64,000 bases of DNA from CAISDA01 sp050258555 (lineage in GTDB: Bacteria; Bacteroidota; Ignavibacteria; UBA10030; UBA8401). Below, one piece after another: positions 39,963-49,283 of this stretch. The notes below the pieces were generated by a model. That model was given only the letters and a program-made list of their open reading frames with translations, did not search any database and was not told the DNA's origin. The position numbers and the translations under genes are program-made. Numbering within the stretch: position 1 is the stretch's first letter; the number at the start of each line of letters is the position of its first letter. The stretch lies in contig JBLMZA010000031.1 of assembly GCA_050258555.1 (NCBI GenBank), positions 5,103-69,102 of the forward strand, written 5' to 3'.

Positions 39963-42900
39963 CTACTTCTGCACCACGAGTTTTTTCACCGATCTGAAAT
40001 CGCCCGCGCGCAATTCATAGAAATAAATTCCGCTCGATACATTCGAGGCATTCCATTCGGCTTCATGCATACCCGCAGGGCGCACGTCGTTCACCAGCGT
40101 CGTAACGACGCGTCCGAGCACGTCATAGATCTTCAGTGTGACGCGCTGCGCCGAGGGCAGCGAGTACTGCATGCGCGTGGCCGGGTTGAACGGATTGGGA
40201 TAGTTCTGGCTCAGTCCGTATGTGAACGGCGTGCCGGACTCTCCGGCCACACCCGTCGTCGTGTTGAGCGTCAGCGCCGGGCTGACTTCCTGCGCGCCGT
40301 CGTTGGTGATCTGGCGGATTCTGTACTCGTATGTCTTTCCCGACGGAGGCGTATCGACGTATTCGTATGTCTGCGTCGTATCGGTGTTGCCCACGGCGTT
40401 CATGGCGCCGATTTCCGAAAACGTTCCGTTCACTCCGCGCTCGATCGTGTAGCGGTCGATGCTGATTTCCGAATTGACCGTCCAGGTGAGGCGGGCGAGC
40501 GTCCCGTTGAAGGTCGCCTTGTAGTCGATGAATCCCGTGGGCACGGTCAGCGCGCTTGTGACCATCTTGTCGATGTAGAGCACGCGCGTGCCGCCCTGCA
40601 CATCGGCGTTGAGCGCAAGCACGTTGAAGCCGTTGAACTTGTTGCCCGTATCGGTGATCTTGCCTGCGGTCAGATACGGCTTGAAGAGGTTGCTGTCGAG
40701 CTTCGTGCCGATCAGTTTCCAGCCGTAATGGTTCACCGGAAAGGCCGGACCGGCGCAGATCTGTCCGTTGCCGTCGCGGATCACCGTGCGCAGCGTGAGA
40801 TTGGTCTGGCCATTGGCCCATACCCATGCTCCGATGTAGCTGCCGCGGAGCATCGAACCGAGCTCGGCGCTTGTCAATCGCGTGATGCGCACGTTCCAGT
40901 CAACTGTCTTTGCCGGATCATCGACGAATGTCCACTTGCCGCAGCCGTCGCCTTCATACGGATGTTCGGTCGACCAGGCATGCACGCACTGGGCCTGGAT
41001 CACGCCGATCATGGCGGAGGCGGAGTTGCTCGAGGGCTGCTGCCAGCCGCTCATATCCGAATTGAAGTTGAAGAGAATCGACGGAGCCACCGTGCGGTTG
41101 GGGTAATGCGCCTTCACATCGTCGATGTAGATCGTGCCCGTGGCTTTGCCGCCCGACTGATTGAGCATGCCGAAGGCGGTTTCGATCTGCGTGATCGTGA
41201 TGGGATAATCGACCGTGCCGCCGTTGACGGGAACGGCATAGACCATCTTGAATCCGACGGTGCGCCATTCATTTTTCCAGTTGACGACCGTGGGGGAGGA
41301 GATCGTGAAGAGCTGTCCTTCCTTGTCGGCGAATGTCAGCTTCAGTTTGTGACCGCCGCCGTCGCCGTAAACGCGCACGAAAATGCTGTCGACGCGGCTT
41401 GAAAGCGGCATCGTCGTGTTGAGCACGGCCGTGGCGCCGGAAGCCGAAACGGCATAGCCGAGCTTGAATGCCGGCGCGTCGGTCACGAGGGCATCGGAGC
41501 TCAGTCCGAATGTGACGTTATCGGGATCGGTGCCCGCCACATCCCACGTCCAGGCGTACGTGTCCTTGAATGTCTCGACCATGATCGTCGTATCCGTGCC
41601 GACGGAGGTGTAGGCGATGACGCGCGTCACCGTATCGAGCTTCACGGTGAGCGTGCCGGAGCCGAACGCGGTGGCCGTCACGACGCCATCGGCATCCACA
41701 TTGAGTCCGTCGGCATTGTTGACGAACGCGACCTGCGTGTTGTTCATCGTCACCTTGTTATTGCCCGAGTCGGTGCCCTTCACCGACAGCGTGAGCCGTT
41801 CGCCGGGCACCATCACAAGCGTCTGCGGATAGGCGCGCAGTTCCTTGATCACGCGCACGAAGACACGCACGGAATCGGCCGCCTTATTGTAGCGGATGCG
41901 CACCCAGCCCGAATCGTTCACGCTCTTCGATGTGAAGAGTCCATTGGCATCGATCGTGCCGATGTTGGCGTCGGCTTCCCATGTCACGTTGGAAGGAAGC
42001 GAGAGCGGATTGTAGTATTCATCCTTGCCTTCCGCATGGAACTGGAATGTCGAGCCCTGGAAGACATCGGCGCGCGTCTCCATGATGTTGAGCGAGGTGA
42101 GCGCGCCCTGCGGAGCGATGCTCACGACCTGAAGCGTGTTGGCCACCGAGCGCTCGCCGCCCGGATCGGACGGATCGTTGACGACCTTGCCGCGCACGAC
42201 CATCGTGGTCGATCCGCCGCCGTCGAAGTTGAACGCATCCGTCACATTGAGCGTGAGAAGGAAGCTTGCCATTTCATTGAACGACATGCCGAGCGAGGAG
42301 GCCTGGCGGCCGTCGACCGTGCAGAGGAAAAGCTTCGACGAATCGGCGTTGAAGCCGACGAATGTGCGGGGATGGCGCGCATCGCAGAAGCTCTGTCCCG
42401 ATTCCTGATAGCCTTCGGTCGGGCTGACGTTGACGCCGTTGCGGAGGATGCGGCCGTTGCCGGCGATGATCTGCGCGAGCTTCTGCGCCGGAACGCCGAA
42501 GCCCATGTATATTCTGATCGTGTCGTTGACGGCCACGTTCGCTGCGAGGAATGCGCCCGCAGTGGATCCTGCCGAAAGCACCGCGCCGTTGGCGGGAATG
42601 GCCGAGTTGCCTCCGCTGGCTTTCGCAGTCACGACGAATTTCAGCGTGTCGTTCGCGATCCACTTCGGCGAGGCAAGCGAGAGCACATATTCGACGCCGG
42701 AATTGTCCGTGCCCGTCGAGGCGCCTTCAAACGAGGTGAAGAGCACGGTCGAGGCGGCCGAGCGCGTCGTATTGACGCCGTTGATCGTGGCAGCGGCGCC
42801 GGATTTGGCGATCACTTTGCCGGTGAATGAAAATTTTTCCATCAGCGGTTTGCCCGATGCCGTGATGCCGAGCGCCGTATGGGAGGCGGCCAGCGCCTGC

Positions 42901-43244
42901 GCCGGCTTGCCATTGACCACCTGGTTGCCGATGGGCCATCCGGTTTCGAAGCTGAAAAAGTCGGCGTTCACGCCGCCGATCACCCGGTGGTTTTCACGGT
43001 CGTTGGCTGCGCACTGCACGGTCGTTTTGGTGAGGCCGCCGGCGGGTTTATACGATTCAACCATGATGTAGGGATTCTTCAGGTCGACTTCGAGCACATC
43101 GAGCGTGAAAGGTCCCGGCAGATTATACTGCGAATGAATGACTCCCGGTGCGACGATCGTCGTCGAATACGGTGTATACGCATGCACATTGTATACAAAG
43201 CCCAAGGTCAGCACAAGCAGCAACAAAGAGGAATAACGTTTCAT
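39963..43244 (-). CDS. Secreted phosphodiester glycosidase (NAGPA) with T9SS tail
   Basis: A 1093-residue exported protein. After the signal peptide (to N-V-H-A), residues about 60-375 form a NAGPA-type phosphodiester glycosidase domain with G-G-V-N-A-D-F-F, F-N-F-D-G-G-G-S-T-T-M and the N-D-P-S-D ... E-R-S-V-A-N motif. Bacterial relatives split phosphodiester-linked sugars, for example in teichoic-acid or exopolysaccharide-type polymers. Ig-like Big_2 repeats, carbohydrate-binding-like modules and a fibronectin-like segment follow. The last 90 residues are a T9SS sorting domain (Q-N-Y-P-N-P-F-N-P-A-T ... K-K-L-V-V-Q-K). It stands alone with its own promoter at 43294-43322. Confidence 0.85.
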   Translation of the reverse strand: MKRYSSLLLLVLTLGFVYNVHAYTPYSTTIVAPGVIHSQYNLPGPFTLDVLEVDLKNPYIMVESYKPAGGLTKTTVQCAANDRENHRVIGGVNADFFSFETGWPIGNQVVNGKPAQALAASHTALGITASGKPLMEKFSFTGKVIAKSGAAATINGVNTTRSAASTVLFTSFEGASTGTDNSGVEYVLSLASPKWIANDTLKFVVTAKASGGNSAIPANGAVLSAGSTAGAFLAANVAVNDTIRIYMGFGVPAQKLAQIIAGNGRILRNGVNVSPTEGYQESGQSFCDARHPRTFVGFNADSSKLFLCTVDGRQASSLGMSFNEMASFLLTLNVTDAFNFDGGGSTTMVVRGKVVNDPSDPGGERSVANTLQVVSIAPQGALTSLNIMETRADVFQGSTFQFHAEGKDEYYNPLSLPSNVTWEADANIGTIDANGLFTSKSVNDSGWVRIRYNKAADSVRVFVRVIKELRAYPQTLVMVPGERLTLSVKGTDSGNNKVTMNNTQVAFVNNADGLNVDADGVVTATAFGSGTLTVKLDTVTRVIAYTSVGTDTTIMVETFKDTYAWTWDVAGTDPDNVTFGLSSDALVTDAPAFKLGYAVSASGATAVLNTTMPLSSRVDSIFVRVYGDGGGHKLKLTFADKEGQLFTISSPTVVNWKNEWRTVGFKMVYAVPVNGGTVDYPITITQIETAFGMLNQSGGKATGTIYIDDVKAHYPNRTVAPSILFNFNSDMSGWQQPSSNSASAMIGVIQAQCVHAWSTEHPYEGDGCGKWTFVDDPAKTVDWNVRITRLTSAELGSMLRGSYIGAWVWANGQTNLTLRTVIRDGNGQICAGPAFPVNHYGWKLIGTKLDSNLFKPYLTAGKITDTGNKFNGFNVLALNADVQGGTRVLYIDKMVTSALTVPTGFIDYKATFNGTLARLTWTVNSEISIDRYTIERGVNGTFSEIGAMNAVGNTDTTQTYEYVDTPPSGKTYEYRIRQITNDGAQEVSPALTLNTTTGVAGESGTPFTYGLSQNYPNPFNPATRMQYSLPSAQRVTLKIYDVLGRVVTTLVNDVRPAGMHEAEWNASNVSSGIYFYELRAGDFRSVKKLVVQK

Positions 43245-43293
43245 GTGGAATTCCGGTAATTATGAGAAAAGGAGGTGTTGGCGATGCTCTGCC

Positions 43294-43322
43294 AAAATAG
43301 GGAAAAAATTTCTCTACAGCAA
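43294..43322 (-). promoter_or_regulatory. Promoter of the phosphodiester glycosidase gene
   Basis: On the minus strand TTGCTG (43322-43317) and TATTTT (43299-43294) are spaced 17 bp, about 50 bp before ATG 43244. The -10 hexamer is identical to those at 23004 and 24582. Confidence 0.65.
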
Positions 43323-43351
43323 GGCGGATGGAAGGATTTGAAACGGCGGGT

Positions 43352-44458
43352 TCATTCGGTTTTCAAGAACAGCTTTCCGGGCAGCTGCCGGACGACGCCC
43401 TTGAACTCGAGTCCGAGCAGCGCCACCAGCGTATCGGCCGGTGAAAGGCCGGTGAGTTCCGTGATCGCATCGATATGGACCGGCGCGGCATCGAGCGCAT
43501 CGACGATTTTCTGTTCGAAGACCGTGAGCTGCGGCAGGGTCTTCTTCGGCATCTCCTGCAGGATGGGCCGGAGCTCATAGTCGAGCTCGACGATGATGTC
43601 GTCGATGCCGGTGACGAGCTTCGCCTGTCCTTCGCGGATGAGCCGGTTCGTGCCGGCGCTGAATTTCTGGTCGATGTTGCCGGGCACGCAAAAGAGCTCG
43701 CGGTTCTGATCGATCGCCATCGAGGCGGTGATCATTGCGCCGCCGTCTTCGGCCGATTCGACGATCACGGTTCCGAGCGACATGCCGCTGATGATGCGGT
43801 TGCGGCGGGGGAAATTGCCGGGATCGGCCTTCGTGCCCATGAAGAATTCGGAGACGACCGCGCCGCTTTCGGCGACGCGTTCGGCAAGGCCCCTGTTCTC
43901 GGCGGGATAGATCATGTCGAGCGCCGAACCGATCACGGCGACGGTGCGTCCGCCGGCGCGGAGGGCCGAGGCGTGCGCCGCGGTGTCGATGCCGCGGGCG
44001 AGTCCGCTCACCACCGTAATCGAGCGCGCGGCAAGATCTGCCGCGAATTTCTCCGCGGTCGTTTTTCCATAGAGCGTGGGATGGCGCGTGCCGACGATGC
44101 CGATCGCATAGCGGTCACTCGGCTCGAGCGTTCCGCAGACGAAGAGCATCGGCGGAGGATCATAGATCGATGCGAGAAGGGAAGGATAGGCCGGATCCCA
44201 GAGCGTCACGATCGCTGCGTTGGCCTTGTTGAGGCGCGAGAGCTGCTCGTCGGCAAAGGCCGGTCCGTCGGCGTGGTGCACGATCGCCGAGGCAAGCTTG
44301 CGGTCGATGCCCTCGACGCAGGCGAGCTCGGGCGCCGACGCGCGCAGGGCCTCGGAGGGCGAGCCGAAATGGTTCACCATCGAGCGGAGACGATTTCCCC
44401 CGATGCCGGGGACGGATGCCAGCACAAGCAGATCACGCACATCGATGCCGGATGACAT
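43352..44458 (-). CDS. dprA: DNA-processing protein DprA
   Basis: Binds incoming single-stranded DNA during transformation and loads RecA. The 369-residue protein has the Rossmann core motifs I-V-G-T-R-H-P, V-V-S-G-L-A-R-G-I-D-T-A-A-H, A-V-I-G-S-A-L-D-M-I-Y-P, and F-P-R-R-N-R-I-I-S-G. An N-terminal helix-hairpin-helix-like part (L-A-S-V-P-G-I-G-G-N-R-L) and a C-terminal winged-helix DprA_WH domain complete it. ATG 44458 is favoured by GGAGG 6 bp upstream; ATG 44482 and earlier starts lack it. Last of three co-directional genes. Confidence 0.93.
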   Translation of the reverse strand: MSSGIDVRDLLVLASVPGIGGNRLRSMVNHFGSPSEALRASAPELACVEGIDRKLASAIVHHADGPAFADEQLSRLNKANAAIVTLWDPAYPSLLASIYDPPPMLFVCGTLEPSDRYAIGIVGTRHPTLYGKTTAEKFAADLAARSITVVSGLARGIDTAAHASALRAGGRTVAVIGSALDMIYPAENRGLAERVAESGAVVSEFFMGTKADPGNFPRRNRIISGMSLGTVIVESAEDGGAMITASMAIDQNRELFCVPGNIDQKFSAGTNRLIREGQAKLVTGIDDIIVELDYELRPILQEMPKKTLPQLTVFEQKIVDALDAAPVHIDAITELTGLSPADTLVALLGLEFKGVVRQLPGKLFLKTE

Positions 44459-44495
44459 AGGAGCCTCCGTTGTGTGACGCATGGGACTGCTTCGA

Positions 44496-45788
44496 TTATT
44501 GCCGGCCCTGGGCGATGCCGCGCGCAAGCGCATCCCACCAGTCCATCGAGATGATGTGGACGATGTCGAAGACCATCAGTCCGTCGCTTTTCTTCAGATT
44601 CATCGCGATCGCTTTTTCAAACTGAGCGGGATGGTCCCGGTACTGCTCCACATAGATTCCGCCGTAAGCCGGCACCGCTCCCTTGAGCACCTTCTTCACG
44701 ATTTCGCACGAGCCTTCGACAGAGTACCATGGCTCCTTGCCCGAACCCGTGCCGGTTTCGGTCGTTCCTTTTTTATCCGACGCCTTGAGCTCGTCCTTCG
44801 TCACTTCGAAATAATAATTTCCGGTCGTGTAGAGATCGAGCAGTTCGGCATATCCGGTCTTCTTGTATGTTGGGCTCGCCCACTTGTATTCCTTCGACGG
44901 GTCGTAGTTCCTGCTGGCCCAGTTGACGCCGACCTGATAGTAGATCGGATACCATGCGCCCGTATAGTCGCCGAACGAGACGGAGGGCCGGGCCTTCTTC
45001 ACCGTCTGACGCGCTTTGGCCATGAAATCGTGGATGATCGTTGCGCGCCATTCGACCCACTGCCGGAAGTACGGGCCGGGACGGGATTGGAGCGATCCGT
45101 CGGCCGCCTTTTTCCATTCGAAGATGTCGGCGGGGAAATGGTCGATCTTCTTTCCGAGATGCTTTTCAAAGAGCGCGCGCGAAAGCGGAGAGAAGTCCGC
45201 ATGCAGATCGTCGTAGCGCACACGGTCGAGAATGACGCCGTCGACGGCGTACTTCGTCACGAGCTCGCGCAGCACATCGAGTTCGTGACGCTGCACCGAC
45301 GTGTCGGCGGGATTCGTCATCGCCGAATATTTTTTCTTCAGTTTCGTGATGGGCACCATGCCGCTGTCGGTATAGATGATCGACGCCCATTCGGGATGCT
45401 GCGTATAGACAATACCGCGGTCGAAGAAATTGTGTCCGGCCACGAAGATGTTGAGCGACGCATGGATGCGGAGCTTGCGCTTGTGCGATTCGCTGATGAA
45501 CGTCTGCAGGAAGTCGAATGTCTGCGGGCGGTGGAACTTGTCCCATTCCTTCATGAGCGGGGCGTAGCGGCTCGGGAAGAGCACTTCGCCGGTGATGGGT
45601 TTCACGTCGACGACGACATCGGTGAAGCCGAGCGACTTCACCTTGTCCAGATAGTAGCGGATTGAATCGGGATAGCTCAAACGGGAAAAATTCGCCGTGG
45701 CGTCGAACCACATGAGCATCGGCTTGTCCTTTGCCCGTGCCGGCAGGATGGCGGCGGCGATAAGAAGCGCGAGAAGAAATTTTTTCAT
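44496..45788 (-). CDS. Secreted GH10-like (GHL10/alpha-amylase family) protein
   Basis: A 430-residue exported protein (signal peptide M-K-K-F-L-L-A-L-L-I-A-A-A...A-R-A). The barrel has strands like F-T-D-V-V-V-D-V-K, R-I-H-A-S-L-N-I-F, and D-G-V-I-L-D-R-V-R-Y-D, the pattern of GHL10-type glycoside hydrolase domains found in secreted Bacteroidota proteins. The catalytic acids cannot be fixed by eye. ATG 45788 is preferred because it opens the signal peptide. It lies between glmM-type mutase and dprA with gaps of 53 and 37 bp, so a common transcript is likely. Substrate unknown. Confidence 0.8.
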   Translation of the reverse strand: MKKFLLALLIAAAILPARAKDKPMLMWFDATANFSRLSYPDSIRYYLDKVKSLGFTDVVVDVKPITGEVLFPSRYAPLMKEWDKFHRPQTFDFLQTFISESHKRKLRIHASLNIFVAGHNFFDRGIVYTQHPEWASIIYTDSGMVPITKLKKKYSAMTNPADTSVQRHELDVLRELVTKYAVDGVILDRVRYDDLHADFSPLSRALFEKHLGKKIDHFPADIFEWKKAADGSLQSRPGPYFRQWVEWRATIIHDFMAKARQTVKKARPSVSFGDYTGAWYPIYYQVGVNWASRNYDPSKEYKWASPTYKKTGYAELLDLYTTGNYYFEVTKDELKASDKKGTTETGTGSGKEPWYSVEGSCEIVKKVLKGAVPAYGGIYVEQYRDHPAQFEKAIAMNLKKSDGLMVFDIVHIISMDWWDALARGIAQGRQ

Positions 45789-45841
45789 TGTGTCGTGTCT
45801 GTTGGGTTCCGGGAAAAAAAGCACTGTGTCCGAACGGATGC

Positions 45842-47206
45842 TTATCCCGCGATCTCGCGCTGGAACTGCGCCACGAGCGCCGCGGCGTCTTCGGTCGTCT
45901 TCGCTTCGGCGATGATGCGGATGATCGGCTCGGTGTTCGATTTGCGCAGATGCACCCACGAGGAGGCGAAATCGATCTTGAGGCCGTCGTCGGTATTGAT
46001 TGTCTCGGTTCGTTCGTATTTCTCTTTCAACCGGGCGAGGATGCGGTCCGGCTGCAGGGCGCCGAGCTCGATCTTGTTCTTGACGATGTGGTACTGCGGC
46101 ATGCTTGCTTTGAGGGCCGATGCCGTTCCGCCGAAATTCGTGAGCAGCTGCAGAAAGATGCCGGCGCCGACAATCGCGTCGCGCCCGAGATGCACGGCAG
46201 GCACGATGACGCCGCCGGAGCCTTCTCCGCCCACGACCGCCTTCGCATCGCGCATGCAGGAGGCGACGTTGATCTCACCGACCGGCGTGCGCAGCACGCG
46301 CGCGCCGAATTGCGAGGCAATGTCGTCCACGGCGCGCGTGGTCGAAAGATTCACGACGACCGTGTGGCCGGTGCGGCCGGCTTTGGCTTCCTCTTCAAGC
46401 ACGAAGCGCACGGCGCTTGCGACGGTGTATTCCTCGACGAAGGGTTCGCCTTTCTCGTTGATCAGCACGAGCCGGTCCACGTCCGGATCGACGGCGATGC
46501 CGAGCTGCGCGCCTTCCGTTACGACGCGTTCGGCAAGCGAAGTGAGATTCTCCGGAATCGGTTCGGGCGTGTGAGAGAAGACGCCGCTCACATCGGCATT
46601 CATGGCGATCACATCGCATCCGAAGCGCTTCAGGAGCTCCGGCATGATGACGCCGCCCGCGGCGTTGACGCAGTCGATGACGACCTTGAACTTCTTTTTC
46701 CGGATCTCCTCCGCATGCACAAACGGCAGCGCAAGCACCGCGTCGATATGCTTTTCGATGTATGACGGATCATACCGGTAGGTGCCCTGGCAATCCCACG
46801 GCATGTATGCGCGCGCGGGCGCGTCGGCGATTTCCCAGAATGCGCGGTTTTCCGCCGCATCGAGAAAAAGCCCGGTCGAGGCCAGAAACTTCAGGCCGTT
46901 CCACTGCATGGGATTGTGGCTTGCCGTGATGATGACGCCGCCGGCCGCATGCTCCTTCTCGACGGCCAGCGCCACGGTCGGCGTGGGGCAGATGCCGATG
47001 TCGATCACGCTGCATCCCATCTGCACGAGCGTCGAGGAGACGATCTTTGCGATGTGCTCGCCGGTGCATCGCCCGTCACGGCCGATCACAATCGTTCCGC
47101 GCCGGCAGTATTCGGCGAAACCGGAGATGTATTTGACGATGACATCGGGGGTGAGCGATTCGCCGACGACTCCACGAATGCCCGAAATGCTGACCATGAG
47201 CGACAT
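45842..47206 (-). CDS. glmM: Phosphoglucosamine/phosphomannomutase
   Basis: Interconverts hexose 6- and 1-phosphates; 454 residues, alpha-D-phosphohexomutase family. The phosphoserine is S96 in T-A-S-H-N-P-M-Q-W-N-G, metal-binding aspartates are in V-D-P-D-V-D-R-L, and the sugar loop is G-G-E-G-S-G-G-V-I. The C-terminal phosphate loop is R-K-S-N-T-E-P-I-I-R. The sugar loop resembles archaeal-type GlmM/phosphomannomutases (G-E-G-S-G-G) more than the E. coli GlmM loop (G-E-Q-S-G-H), so glucosamine and mannose substrates are both possible. First of three minus-strand genes. Confidence 0.87.
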   Translation of the reverse strand: MSLMVSISGIRGVVGESLTPDVIVKYISGFAEYCRRGTIVIGRDGRCTGEHIAKIVSSTLVQMGCSVIDIGICPTPTVALAVEKEHAAGGVIITASHNPMQWNGLKFLASTGLFLDAAENRAFWEIADAPARAYMPWDCQGTYRYDPSYIEKHIDAVLALPFVHAEEIRKKKFKVVIDCVNAAGGVIMPELLKRFGCDVIAMNADVSGVFSHTPEPIPENLTSLAERVVTEGAQLGIAVDPDVDRLVLINEKGEPFVEEYTVASAVRFVLEEEAKAGRTGHTVVVNLSTTRAVDDIASQFGARVLRTPVGEINVASCMRDAKAVVGGEGSGGVIVPAVHLGRDAIVGAGIFLQLLTNFGGTASALKASMPQYHIVKNKIELGALQPDRILARLKEKYERTETINTDDGLKIDFASSWVHLRKSNTEPIIRIIAEAKTTEDAAALVAQFQREIAG

Positions 47207-47353
47207 GCGGTGCGTTCTTTCTTGAAAAATGAGAGTGAGAAATTTTTTCGTTCGAATTGATGTTCAAAGCGGTATCATGCATAAAATAAAAAAGTGCGGA
47301 CAGAGAAGCAATCATCCGCGCCTGCATGCACCTTGAATTCCCCTGGAGCGTAC

Positions 47354-47821
47354 ATGAAAAAGATCCTGATGTGGACCGGCATTGCGCTTGCCGCCGCATT
47401 TGTGCTGATACAGCTCAAACGTCCGGAGCGGACGAATCCTTCCGCCGACCCTGCTCATAACTATGCAAACGTGCTTTCGGTTCCTGCCGATGTGAAGTCG
47501 ATCATCGACAGGGCCTGCCGCGACTGCCATTCGAACGACACGCGCTGGCCGTGGTACTCGAATGTCGCGCCCGTGTCCTGGCTGCTTGCCGATGATGTGG
47601 AAGAAGGCCGCCGGCATCTGAACCTGTCCGAATGGGGGACGTACAAAAAAAGCAAGCAGATCAAGAAGCTTTCGGAAATCGACGGCGAGATCGCCGACGG
47701 ATCGATGCCGCTGCCGAAGTACATCCGCCTGCATCCCGAAGCGAACCTCACACAGGCCGAACGGGACCGGATCTCGAAGTGGGCCGATGACGAGGGACGA
47801 AAACTCGGCGGAGAAGAATGA
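47354..47821 (+). CDS. Small membrane-anchored haem-binding protein
   Basis: A 155-residue protein with an N-terminal membrane anchor (M-K-K-I-L-M-W-T-G-I-A-L-A-A-A-F-V-L-I). The c-type haem motif C55-R-D-C58-H59 in R-A-C-R-D-C-H-S-N-D, followed by T-R-W-P-W-Y-S and A-P-V-S-W-L, fits the Haem_bd domain (PF14376) common in Bacteroidota. It should face the periplasm and carry covalently bound haem; an electron-transfer or sensing role is likely. GGAG precedes ATG 47354. Single gene, divergent from glmM. Confidence 0.87.
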   Translation: MKKILMWTGIALAAAFVLIQLKRPERTNPSADPAHNYANVLSVPADVKSIIDRACRDCHSNDTRWPWYSNVAPVSWLLADDVEEGRRHLNLSEWGTYKKSKQIKKLSEIDGEIADGSMPLPKYIRLHPEANLTQAERDRISKWADDEGRKLGGEE

Positions 47822-47870
47822 GCCGCGCGGCTTCGGAAATTTTCTTCCCTTAATAATTTACTTTAAGTGC

Positions 47871-47939
47871 TTGCAATAATGATCTTTTTTTGTAATATTC
47901 AGAATGGTAAGAAATTTGCTGACAATCGCTCACCATTCT
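47871..47939 (+). promoter_or_regulatory. Promoter and hairpin before the envelope operon
   Basis: TTGCAA (47871-47876) and TAATAT (47893-47898) are spaced 16 bp. Just after, AGAATGGT (47901-47908) and ACCATTCT (47932-47939) form a perfect 8-bp inverted repeat. It covers the probable transcript start, so it is either an operator pair or a 5' hairpin. It is the only clear promoter before the six-gene block at 47955-59040. Confidence 0.55.
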
Positions 47940-47954
47940 CTGTGTGTATAGCCT

Positions 47955-49265
47955 GTGAATCGTCGCCGCCTCCGGTTCGTATATGCCTGCGTGCTCGTTC
48001 TGCTTCCTCACATCCACGGATGCGCTCCTTCCGCGTATGAATCGTTGTACGAATCGCTCGATCGCGGCGATGCCGATCGGGTGGCTGCCGCGCTGGCCGA
48101 TACGCTGAGCGTTCATCCTTCCGATCCGGAAGCGCAGAAGCTGCTCGGCATCGCATGGTATCGGCAGCAGCGCTACGCCGATTCCGATTCCCTTCTCACG
48201 CACTATTGCTCCACGATTCCCGACGATGCCGCTGCGGCATTTTTCTGCGCTTCGAGCGCGGACTCGCTTCATCGTGATGCGCACGCGATCACGATGTACA
48301 GACAGTATGTGCGCGGCTGCCGGGAGCATGAATCTCGCGCACGCGCCGAGGCGCGCATCCGGCAGCTCTCGTACCGTATGATCCAGGAGGAAGTCCGCCT
48401 GTCACTGAGTTATGAAGCCTCTCTTCCGCAGGCAGATACGGCGGCGATTGCCGTGCTTCCATTTCATAATTACGGCGCCGACAGCACGCTCGATCCGCTG
48501 GGGCGGGCGATGGCCGAAATGATGGCGACCGATCTGTCGAAGGTGCGCGCGGTGAAAGTGGTCGAGCGTCTGCGCATGCAGGCGATCGTCGATGAACTGT
48601 CGCTTGCCGGAACGGAACTCTCCTCTCCCGAAGCGGCGCCGCGCGCCGGACGGCTTGCCGGTGCGCAGCGCATCGTGAAGGGATCGTTCGCGGCGACCGA
48701 CGACGGCATGATGCACCTCGATGCCTCGGTGGCAAAGACGACCGAGGCGGAAGCGGAAGCCTATGCCTCGGTGCTCGAGCCGAAGGAACACCTGTTCCGC
48801 GCCGAAAAGAAGCTCGTGCTCGATCTGCTTCGTTCGCTTCGTGTGCCGGTTTCGGATGATGAGCGCGAAGCGATTCTGAGCGTGCCGACCGAAAATTATT
48901 TCGCCTTCGTGCGCTACGCGCAGGGACTCGAATGCGAACGCCTTGGGCTTTACGCGCAGGCTTCTGCATGCTTCCGCGAGGCCGTGAGCCTCGATCCGCA
49001 CTTTACCGATGCGAAAGACATGCTCGAGTATGCCGATGCGATGAATCCCGCCGGACCTGGCGGCACGCCCGTCGCGCTTCCATCGGCAGGAGGAAGCGGG
49101 CGGCTGCCGGAATCCGATGCGATCACATCCGCACGCGAGCGCGCCGCATCGACGTTGACAGAGACGACGGGCGGTTATGCGCCGGGCTTTACCGCCCCTG
49201 CGAAGACGAATCCCGTGCTCATACAGCGCGCGCTTCCGGCGCCGCCGGCTCCGCCGAAGCATTAA
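47955..49265 (+). CDS. CsgG/FlgO-like lipoprotein with TPR segments
   Basis: A 436-residue predicted lipoprotein: N-terminal hydrophobic signal with lipobox H-I-H-G-C and C23. Residues about 30-140 resemble two or three TPR helices (A-W-Y-R-Q-Q-R-Y-A-D-S-D-S-L-L). The middle (about 160-300) has the CsgG/FlgO pattern: A-I-A-V-L-P-F-H-N-Y-G-A-D, M-A-E-M-M-A-T-D-L-S-K-V, V-K-V-V-E-R-L-R-M-Q-A-I, and A-Q-R-I-V-K-G-S-F. The last 80 residues are Pro/Ala rich. The start is a GTG. CsgG forms a curli secretion pore and FlgO an outer-membrane protein; which applies is unknown. First gene of the block. Confidence 0.72.
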   Translation: MNRRRLRFVYACVLVLLPHIHGCAPSAYESLYESLDRGDADRVAAALADTLSVHPSDPEAQKLLGIAWYRQQRYADSDSLLTHYCSTIPDDAAAAFFCASSADSLHRDAHAITMYRQYVRGCREHESRARAEARIRQLSYRMIQEEVRLSLSYEASLPQADTAAIAVLPFHNYGADSTLDPLGRAMAEMMATDLSKVRAVKVVERLRMQAIVDELSLAGTELSSPEAAPRAGRLAGAQRIVKGSFAATDDGMMHLDASVAKTTEAEAEAYASVLEPKEHLFRAEKKLVLDLLRSLRVPVSDDEREAILSVPTENYFAFVRYAQGLECERLGLYAQASACFREAVSLDPHFTDAKDMLEYADAMNPAGPGGTPVALPSAGGSGRLPESDAITSARERAASTLTETTGGYAPGFTAPAKTNPVLIQRALPAPPAPPKH

Positions 49266-49283
49266 TCAACCATCACACGGCGT

